Source of the DNA: an uncultured Prevotellaceae bacterium
GTDB taxonomy: Bacteria; Bacteroidota; Bacteroidia; Bacteroidales; Bacteroidaceae
Length of the DNA: 64,000 bases
Direction of reading: 5' to 3'
Assembly: GCA_900316475.1 (NCBI GenBank)
Contig: ONDA01000008.1
Location: 89,166 to 153,165, forward strand
How positions within the stretch are numbered: the stretch's first letter is position 1; each line of letters begins with the position of its first letter. Positions 58,547 to 64,000 of this stretch are shown here, piece after piece. Under the pieces are notes generated by a model that was given only the letters and a program-made list of their open reading frames with translations, made no database searches and had not been told where the DNA came from. Made by a program: the position numbers and the translations under genes.

Positions 58547-59860
58547 ATGAATATCGCAATAGTAGGAACAGGCTATGTCGGCCTTGTCAGTGGCACCTGT
58601 TTCGCCGAGATGGGTGCCCGTGTCACCTGTGTCGATGTTGATGCCCAGAAGATTCAGAAACTCAAGGAGGGCATCATGCCCATCTATGAACCAGGCTTGG
58701 AAGAGCTTGTCAAGCGCAACGTCGAATATGGACGCCTGCAGTTTACCACCGACCTCACCGAGGTGCTGGACGATGTAGAGGTCGTCTTCAGTGCTGTCGG
58801 CACACCGCCCGACGAAGACGGCTCTGCCGACCTGAAGTACGTCCTGGCCGTCGCCCGTCAGTTTGGTCAGCATATCAACAAGTACACCATCCTCGTCACC
58901 AAGTCTACCGTTCCTGTCGGCACGGCCAAGAAGGTGAAGGCCGCCATTCAGGAAGAGCTCGACAAGCGAGGCGTTGACATCCCCTTCGACGTCGCCAGCA
59001 ACCCCGAGTTCCTGAAAGAAGGTGCCGCCATCAAGGACTTCATGTCGCCCGACCGTGTCGTCGTGGGTACTGAGTCCGAGAAGGCCCGCGAGGTGATGAC
59101 CCGCCTCTACAAGCCCTTCCTCATCAACAACTTCCGCGTCATCTTTATGGATATTCCCTCTGCCGAAATGACCAAGTATGCGGCCAATGCCATGCTCGCC
59201 ACCCGCATCTCGTTCATGAACGACATAGCCAACCTCTGCGAGAGGGTAGGGGCTAATGTCGACAGCGTCCGTAAGGGCATAGGCACCGATGCCCGCATTG
59301 GCACGAAGTTCCTCTATGCCGGCTGTGGCTATGGCGGCTCGTGCTTCCCCAAGGACGTGAAGGCCCTGCTTCATACCGGTCTCGACAATGGCTACCACAT
59401 GGAGGTCATCGAGGCCGTCGAACGTGTCAACGAGCGACAGAAGACCATCGTCTACGATAAGATAGTGCGTGCCGTAGGCAGTCTGCAGGGAAAGACCGTC
59501 GCCATCCTCGGCCTCGCCTTCAAACCCGAGACCGATGATATGCGCGAAGCACCGGCACTCATCGTCATCGACAGGCTGTTGCAGGCCGGAGCCTCCGTCC
59601 GCGTCTTCGACCCTGTGGCTATGGACGAGTGCCGTCGTCGTATCGGTGATGCCGTCACCTACTGTGCTAATATCTACGACTGTGCCAACGATGCCGACGT
59701 GCTGGCCCTGATGACCGAGTGGCGCCAGTTCCGCCTCCCCACCTGGGATGTCATCCGCAAGGTGATGCGTGGCAATGTCATCGTCGATGGCCGCAATATC
59801 TACGACCGCCAGGAGCTTGAGGCACTTGGCTTTGTTTATACCAGAATAGGAGAACAATAA
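58547..59860 (+). CDS. ugd: UDP-glucose 6-dehydrogenase
   Basis: 437 residues. IAIVGTGYVGLVSGTCFAEM is the NAD fold, KSTVPVGTAKKV and NPEFLKEGAAIKDF are family motifs, GCGYGGSCFPKD carries the catalytic Cys266, and ILGLAFKPETDDMREAP is the C-terminal nucleotide-binding part. It makes UDP-glucuronate for polysaccharides. The last base of its stop is the first of the rfbC ATG (TAATG). Confidence 0.95.
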   Translation: MNIAIVGTGYVGLVSGTCFAEMGARVTCVDVDAQKIQKLKEGIMPIYEPGLEELVKRNVEYGRLQFTTDLTEVLDDVEVVFSAVGTPPDEDGSADLKYVLAVARQFGQHINKYTILVTKSTVPVGTAKKVKAAIQEELDKRGVDIPFDVASNPEFLKEGAAIKDFMSPDRVVVGTESEKAREVMTRLYKPFLINNFRVIFMDIPSAEMTKYAANAMLATRISFMNDIANLCERVGANVDSVRKGIGTDARIGTKFLYAGCGYGGSCFPKDVKALLHTGLDNGYHMEVIEAVERVNERQKTIVYDKIVRAVGSLQGKTVAILGLAFKPETDDMREAPALIVIDRLLQAGASVRVFDPVAMDECRRRIGDAVTYCANIYDCANDADVLALMTEWRQFRLPTWDVIRKVMRGNVIVDGRNIYDRQELEALGFVYTRIGEQ

Positions 59861-60414
59861 TGAATATCATCCAGACAGAAATTCCAGGCGTGATCATCAT
59901 CGAACCACGAATCTTCGAAGACGCCCGTGGCTATTTCTTCGAGTCTTTTTCACAGCGCGAGTTCGACGAGAAGGTAGGACCCGTCATCTTCGTCCAGGAC
60001 AACGAGAGCAAATCCTCTTACGGCGTCATGCGGGGCTTGCACTTCCAGCGTCCCCCCTTCACCCAGTCCAAGCTCGTCCGCTGCGTCCACGGTGCCGTCC
60101 TCGACGTCGTTGTCGACATACGTCGTGGCAGTCCCACCTTCGGCCAGCATGTCGCCGTAGAACTGACCGAGGACAACCACCGCCAGTTCTTCATCCCTAA
60201 GGGCTTCGCCCACGGCTTTGCCGTCCTCAGCGACACCGCCGTCTTCCAGTACAAGTGCGATGAGTTCTATCACCCCGAGGCCGACGGTGGCATCAACATC
60301 CTCGACGACAGCTTAGGCATCGACTGGCACATACCCGCCGGTAAAGCCATCCTCAGCGACAAGGACACCAAGCATCCGCTCCTCCAGGACTTCGACACCC
60401 CGTTCACGTTCTAA
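59860..60414 (+). CDS. rfbC: dTDP-4-dehydrorhamnose 3,5-epimerase
   Basis: 184 residues of the RmlC cupin: ARGYFFESFSQREF, YGVMRGLHFQRPPFTQSKLVR with the catalytic His, VDIRRGSPTFGQH, FIPKGFAHGFAVLSD. It epimerises the rhamnose precursor. The other rml genes are not in the window. It is the last gene of the upxY operon. Confidence 0.95.
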   Translation: MNIIQTEIPGVIIIEPRIFEDARGYFFESFSQREFDEKVGPVIFVQDNESKSSYGVMRGLHFQRPPFTQSKLVRCVHGAVLDVVVDIRRGSPTFGQHVAVELTEDNHRQFFIPKGFAHGFAVLSDTAVFQYKCDEFYHPEADGGINILDDSLGIDWHIPAGKAILSDKDTKHPLLQDFDTPFTF

Positions 60415-60567
60415 TGTCAGTTTCTCGCGCCGTGAAAATAACTTCTCACTTCATCACTCATCACCTCTTACCTCATACCTCTTACCTCTAAGAATGTGCC
60501 CGCTGGTCAAGGAAGTCCAGAAACACTCTGATGATTTTGAAACAACAGGTAGAATCAATAACCTCTT

Positions 60568-60575
60568 ACCTTTGA
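60568..60575 (+). promoter_or_regulatory. Promoter -7 element of the 60625 gene pair
   Basis: TACCTTTG fits TAnnTTTG, 49 bases before the ATG at 60625. Confidence 0.5.
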
Positions 60576-60624
60576 TTCAAACGAATTGAACAAAAGAATA
60601 TAATGTTTTAACAATAGAATTACG

Positions 60625-60765
60625 ATGACGAAAGAAGAAGCACTACGCCGTTTCAAGGCAGCTAAGCAGACAAAGAAGGACGCAGTTGCAGCTCTTGAAC
60701 AGAAAATGAAACAAGCCTATGAGGAGCGTACTGGCATGAAGGCTAACTATGTTGTAACGTTATGA
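60625..60765 (+). CDS. Small charged protein (46 aa) upstream of DUF6169-like gene
   Basis: 46 residues: MTKEEALRRFKAAKQTKKDA then EQKMKQAYEERTGMKANYV, one long charged helix. It overlaps the next gene by ATGA, so the two are made together. It could be a binding partner or a regulator of that protein. Not a family I can name. Confidence 0.6.
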   Translation: MTKEEALRRFKAAKQTKKDAVAALEQKMKQAYEERTGMKANYVVTL

Positions 60766-61259
60766 ATCAGCTCTCTATTCAGACAATCAATGAATCATCC
60801 TCTTATGAGGTGAGTGAGGTGAGTGAAGGCTGCTATCAGTTCTTTACAGACCATGGTGTTCATTGCACGGTAGAGTTCGTACCCGATGACTCCCTGATGA
60901 GTCGAGAGACATACCATCTGGTAATAGTCAATGTCAATCATCAGAAGTCACCAAGCGATGTAAAAGTACGAGATACTATTATCGCTATCATTGACGAGTT
61001 TTTCGTTGAGAACAATACCACCTTGTTGTATATATGTGAGACAGGAGACAAGAAGCAGGCTCTTCGTAACCGACTATTCGAACGTTGGTTCTCCACCTAT
61101 GAGCGAAAGGCACAATATACATTTGTGGCCTCCTCCCTGACAGACGACGAAGGCATTGAGAACTATGCGGCTATTATTGTCCGTAACGATAATCCAGATC
61201 TCAGTGCAATTGTAGCAGAGTTCACCACGACCATTTCTTTGCTCAGCACGAAGCCGTAA
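60762..61259 (+). CDS. DUF6169-like protein
   Basis: 165 residues. VRDTIIAIIDEFFVENNTTL, LYICETGDKKQALRNRLFER and WFSTYERKAQY match the pattern I recall for DUF6169, a Bacteroidetes family of unknown function. The N-terminal half is strand-rich (CYQFFTDHGVHCTVEFVPDD). Always small-gene associated in my memory; here it follows a 46-residue partner. Confidence 0.55.
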   Translation: MNQLSIQTINESSSYEVSEVSEGCYQFFTDHGVHCTVEFVPDDSLMSRETYHLVIVNVNHQKSPSDVKVRDTIIAIIDEFFVENNTTLLYICETGDKKQALRNRLFERWFSTYERKAQYTFVASSLTDDEGIENYAAIIVRNDNPDLSAIVAEFTTTISLLSTKP

Positions 61260-61687
61260 TCATCATCACTCTTCACTTCTTACCTCTAACCTTTTACCTG
61301 TCCCCTGTCATGTTTATCTGACGAAAAACAACAGATTTCCCAATAACGACTGCGAAGAATTGGTAAAAATCTTGGTGCATCGTTGTAAGAAACTGGACGG
61401 AGCGGAATAACATCAGCCATCAGCCATCTTCCATCAGCCATCTTAACGACATTCATCAGACATCCGGGAAATTGGGCCTTTCCGGCCGTTTCCAGTACAA
61501 AATTAGCAAAAATCGCTCATTCCTGCAATAGCATTAAGAAAAATTGTACTTAGACTGTTAACGAAAGTTACAGGACACAGCAGAGCAGGCATGCAGCGTA
61601 AAATACAAAAATTGAAAAATAATGGTTCAAAGTACGACAAGTATCAAATCTTTTTCGTATCTTTGCCCACAAAATAAAAGCAGTATT
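61260..61687. other. Intergenic region with a degenerate gene end and repeat
   Basis: 428 bases: a decayed 3' end of a four-helix-bundle gene (61311-61410), the first 131-bp direct repeat (61343-61473), CATCAGCCATC iterations, and a plus-strand -7 element TATCTTTG (61658-61665) for the next gene. Confidence 0.6.
61343..61473 (+). repeat. 131-bp direct repeat, copy 1
   Basis: Matches 62713-62843 in 128 of 131 bases. It begins in the last 22 codons of a four-helix-bundle gene (NDCEELVKILVHRCKKLDGAE) and runs about 60 bases past its stop. The distance is 1370 bases. Confidence 0.9.
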
Positions 61688-61852
61688 ATGATAGTAACCA
61701 ATCAATCAACAGATACGAAGCGGAATTTTAATGCCACTTCCACCCGAAATAGAATCATGGCCAGTACAATGTCTGTGGACGAATACTTCGATGAACTGAT
61801 AGACAAGGTGCGCGAGGATTATGCAAATAAAGACGTTGGCATTTTATGCTGA
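61688..61852 (+). CDS. Small antitoxin-like protein (54 aa)
   Basis: 54 residues: a polar N-terminus and STMSVDEYFDELIDKVREDY near the end, a helix pattern I know from small Bacteroidetes antitoxin-like proteins. The ATG at 61688 is 23 bases from the -7 element at 61658-61665. Its 3' end overlaps the next frame by 32 bases. Function is inferred from layout only. Confidence 0.5.
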   Translation: MIVTNQSTDTKRNFNATSTRNRIMASTMSVDEYFDELIDKVREDYANKDVGILC

Positions 61853-62009
61853 TCTCTATGGCAAGACAACATCAATGACATTACGTCAGATACACCCCGA
61901 GGCACGCCGGATGGTATCTCATAACCGTAAATGGGTGTACGTCTATCATATTGAAGCATCCTTCGTCATAGTAGACCGAATCCTCCCTGCCAAGATGAAC
62001 AAAGGTTGA
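61821..62009 (+). CDS. Small RelE/ParE-like protein (62 aa)
   Basis: 62 residues ending WVYVYHIEASFVIVDRILPAK, a strand pair like the C-terminus of RelE/ParE-fold toxins, but at this length the N-terminal helices are mostly missing. It overlaps the preceding antitoxin-like gene. It may be a shortened toxin or a distinct small family. Confidence 0.4.
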   Translation: MQIKTLAFYADLYGKTTSMTLRQIHPEARRMVSHNRKWVYVYHIEASFVIVDRILPAKMNKG

Positions 62010-62046
62010 ATCTGTTTGACTCAGCATAATCAATACAACAAAACAT

Positions 62047-62277
62047 ATGTGGCCTTTCACCGTAACAACCGATAGATACGGGGGATGCTATTCAGGCGGG
62101 AAATTCTTGGCCTTTAACCTTTTGCCCTGGCAAGTACCAGAGGAAATCGATGGTGATGACATAACCTGTATGGACTTTTGGACAGGCGAAGGTTGTAAAG
62201 CATATACCATTTGTAAAGGAGCCACGGCATCAGAAGCCATTGAAGACCTTGAAAGTCAGATTAAGAGAGCTAGATAA
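62047..62277 (+). CDS. Hypothetical protein (76 aa)
   Basis: 76 residues: DRYGGCYSGGKFLAFNLLPW, VPEEIDGDDITCMDFW and a C-terminal helix ATASEAIEDLESQI. The RYGG-YSGG and FW points suggest a conserved small fold, but I cannot name a family. Same orientation as the neighbouring small genes. Confidence 0.5.
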   Translation: MWPFTVTTDRYGGCYSGGKFLAFNLLPWQVPEEIDGDDITCMDFWTGEGCKAYTICKGATASEAIEDLESQIKRAR

Positions 62278-62307
62278 TAGGGTTTGAAACCTCATACATC
62301 TTCCATC

Positions 62308-62780
62308 ATGTCTGAGATAAGCGAAGCTATTCAAGCAAAGTGCCTCGCCTTTGGCGACCGCATCATCATGTTGAACGATTATCTCTTGAAAGAGGCGGCG
62401 AACAAGAAGCCATCCTTCAAAATAGTGAAGGGCAAACGAGTATATGAGAAGTCAGTCCCTGTATATTTACAATCAGTGTCTGCGCTATGTAATCAACTCC
62501 TTCGTAGTGGTACATCAATAGGTGCAAACCGCTCGAACTTGTTCGCTCATTCCCGAAGGGTCTTGAGAATGCAGAGGCATGCAATGCCATCACAAAATCC
62601 GACTTCAAGAGTAAGTCTTATATAGCGCTAAAGGAAGCTCGTGAATCACTCTATTGGATAGATCTCCTACACCGTAATGGGTATCTGACCGATAAGCAAC
62701 ATGATTCTCTCTATAACGACTGCGAAGAATTGGTAAAAATCTTGGTGCATCGATGTAAGAAGCTAGACGGAGCGGAATAA
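62308..62780 (+). pseudogene. Four-helix-bundle protein (23S rRNA intervening-sequence type), frameshifted
   Basis: The first frame reads IQAKCLAFGDRIIMLNDYLL to LCNQLLRSGTSIGANRS, the N-terminal half of the family, then drifts. From about 62545 a second frame continues SFPKGLENAEACNAITKSDF, YIALKEARESLYWIDLLHRN and NDCEELVKILVHRCKKLDGAE up to TAA at 62780. A 14-base stretch between two CGCTC strings (62531-62549) is a likely insertion. The protein is probably not made in full. Confidence 0.75.
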
Positions 62781-62843
62781 CATCAGCCATCAGCCATCTT
62801 CCATCAGCCATCTTAACGACATTCATCAGACATCCGGGAAATT
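62713..62843 (+). repeat. 131-bp direct repeat, copy 2
   Basis: Second copy of 61343-61473; covers the end of the four-helix-bundle gene and the CATCAGCCATC iterations behind it. Confidence 0.9.
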
Positions 62844-63124
62844 AAGCCTTTTCCGGCCATTTCTGCACAAAGGTAGTACTTTTGGGGCAAATACACAAGA
62901 GCGTTAAGATTTCTTATCCTAAAAGAGTGAAGGAATGTTAATAGAATGTCAGCAATTAAAGCGGGTTTAAGAGTGGTGGAAGAGACAATGAGGGCTTAAG
63001 ATGGAGAACTGGGGTTCTGAGGTGTCAAGGAAAAATCCGACAGAAAACAAAAAGCCTAGCGTTTAAGTTGAAAACAAAAATATACACTTCTAAACGAAGT
63101 TTAACAAAGGTCTCATATTATTCT
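62844..63124. other. Intergenic region before the YDF-repeat gene
   Basis: 281 bases. A plus-strand TACTTTTG at 62877-62884 and a minus-strand TACCTTTG at 62868-62875 lie close together; neither has a clear -33 box. The rest shows no coding or fold signal I trust. Confidence 0.4.
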
Positions 63125-63481
63125 ATGGAACAGGGTAAACGTGCATGTTTTGCTTTAATCGCAGCAGCAATAGTTAACCAAAGGGAATATCTGAGTGTTT
63201 ATGACTTTCAAATTGGTGGTCATATAAGCATAAGTGCATCGAATGTTCAAACGAGCACACCTTCTTTCTATGATTACAACAGAGGCGGAGCAATATCTGG
63301 CAGTCTTAATGGAATGTACGATTTCCCATCGGCCTCGCATGTTTCCATGATAGTAAATGGCAACCAAGTTAATTGTTATGATTTCGAAAGTGGTTATCAT
63401 ATTAATTTAAATGTTAATGGCAATAGTGTAAGTGCTTATGACTTTGCAGATTCGTGCCATTACAATTATAGTGTCAATTGA
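63125..63481 (+). CDS. YDF-repeat protein (118 aa)
   Basis: 118 residues from the ATG at 63125 (a TTG 57 bases upstream is possible). After a short hydrophobic N-terminus (ACFALIAAAIV) come five Tyr-Asp-Phe/Tyr motifs at residues 26, 49, 65, 85 and 105; the last three have a 20-residue period with NGN-x-V between them and a His after each. This reads as a small repetitive beta structure. I do not know the family. Confidence 0.55.
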   Translation: MEQGKRACFALIAAAIVNQREYLSVYDFQIGGHISISASNVQTSTPSFYDYNRGGAISGSLNGMYDFPSASHVSMIVNGNQVNCYDFESGYHINLNVNGNSVSAYDFADSCHYNYSVN

Positions 63482-63494
63482 AGCTTATTTCGTT

Positions 63495-63830
63495 ATGAAT
63501 GATATGAATTCTTTTTCGAAATATCAGTTGGAACTGGAAAAGTTCCTGCTTAGCAGAGGTGAGCATAAATATACTCATGAGGTCTTGTTGAATGTGAAAT
63601 ACGAGGGTAAAAGAATACAGACCCTTACATTTCCAGATGCAAGAGTCTTGTTTGACTTTAACGATAACGATTCTAATCGGGTCTTCGTAAGGGAACTAGC
63701 ACATGCGCCCAATGAATATTACGAGGACTTTCGCCCATTATTCCAGTCCTTTGAATTTGACAGTCAACAGGGTTGTTTAATAATTAAGGGTTCTGGAACC
63801 TATGGACCATATAAAGTGACATTATTTTAG
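63495..63830 (+). CDS. Hypothetical protein (111 aa)
   Basis: 111 residues from the ATG at 63495: SKYQLELEKFLLSRG helix, then strands (VLLNVKYEGKRIQTLTF, VLFDFNDND) and a C-terminal LIIKGSGTYGPYKVTLF. Not recognised. It begins 13 bases after the YDF-repeat gene, so the two are probably one operon. Confidence 0.5.
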   Translation: MNDMNSFSKYQLELEKFLLSRGEHKYTHEVLLNVKYEGKRIQTLTFPDARVLFDFNDNDSNRVFVRELAHAPNEYYEDFRPLFQSFEFDSQQGCLIIKGSGTYGPYKVTLF

Positions 63831-63920
63831 GGAATTTTCTGTTTATGGAAATAATTGACGATCTGTTTTCATTAAGATTGCAACTTGACGATCAGTCCAA
63901 AAGTAAGCACCCAATAGCTT

Positions 63921-63953
63921 TTTGGGGGGTGTAGAATATAATAAGTACCTTTG
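63921..63953 (+). promoter_or_regulatory. Promoter of the gene at the right edge
   Basis: TTTG at 63921-63924 and TACCTTTG at 63946-63953, 21-base spacer. Confidence 0.7.
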
Positions 63954-63977
63954 CCGACGCAAACCAAAAGTTTACGT

Positions 63978-64000
63978 TATGGCAACAAGTAGAGACTTTG
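63978..64000 (+). CDS. Start of a gene running off the right edge
   Basis: Seven codons (MATSRDF) are visible, 24 bases after a strong promoter. The opening resembles TfoX/Sxy N-terminal proteins, but seven residues cannot support a call. Confidence 0.35.

Noticed and set aside
58532-59857. 441-codon open frame antisense to ugd
   Set aside because: A mirror of the ugd codons; low-complexity Asp/Gly/Val composition and no start context.

Overview
The window reads as chromosomal DNA of a Bacteroidales bacterium, most likely Prevotella or a close relative. This rests on the recurrent Bacteroidetes-type promoter (a TTTG about 20 bases upstream of TAnnTTTG), a serine palmitoyltransferase, a type IX secretion plug protein, a DUF4249 lipoprotein behind a TonB receptor, a UpxY-type antiterminator and a smalltalk-like micro-protein. 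There is no rRNA gene, so the genus is an inference.

Layout. 1-8201 (minus): one long run of ten tightly packed genes, transcribed purU, hisH, hisA, hisF, hisIE, an FtsE-like ATPase, lysC, lysA and two glycosyltransferases (the last runs off the left edge). 8569-11596 (plus): a small AraC-type regulator, a dipeptidyl-peptidase-III-like peptidase and an AlkD-like HEAT protein. 11597-20281: an accessory island. It holds a micro-protein, a Bro-N antirepressor, a hypothetical protein, two paralogous coiled-coil proteins, an MvaI/BcnI-like nuclease lacking its N-terminus, phage-type polyvalent kinase and LPD28-like proteins, a frameshifted HSDR_N nuclease and a C5 methyltransferase cut off after motif I. 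Four copies of a hairpin repeat lie at its two ends.

20282-25075: cobalamin lower-ligand and nucleotide-loop genes, cobQ-cbiB facing cobS-cobT-cobU plus a 29-residue membrane peptide. 25212-28775: a Dabb protein, TonB receptor, DUF4249 lipoprotein and an OmpA remnant. 28915-34706 (minus): Na+/solute symporter with a porin, gdhA, tRNA-Cys, a FeoB-associated-type Cys-rich peptide and a lipid kinase. 34866-36188: serine palmitoyltransferase and tRNA-Pro. 36297-43346: an AraC regulator divergent from a TolC/HlyD/dual-ABC/two-permease efflux operon with a perfect 18-bp inverted repeat between them and repeat elements inserted inside its coding sequences. 43493-46968: an EamA exporter and a membrane-anchored AraC protein. 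46985-54103 (minus): T9SS plug protein, two tandem acyl-CoA ligases, a LolE-like permease and an aminotransferase. 54219-56613: a membrane pseudokinase, DUF4494 and YggS. 56896-60414: UpxY, manA, ugd, rfbC, a short surface-polysaccharide precursor operon. 60625-64000: small accessory genes, a possible toxin-antitoxin-like pair, a broken four-helix-bundle gene between two 131-bp direct repeats, and a YDF-repeat protein.

The most interesting material is the decayed restriction/phage island at 12.3-19.1 kb with its paralogous coiled-coil family, the repeats accommodated in frame inside the efflux operon, the pseudokinase operon, and several micro-proteins. Function calls come from reading motifs by eye; no database search was run.
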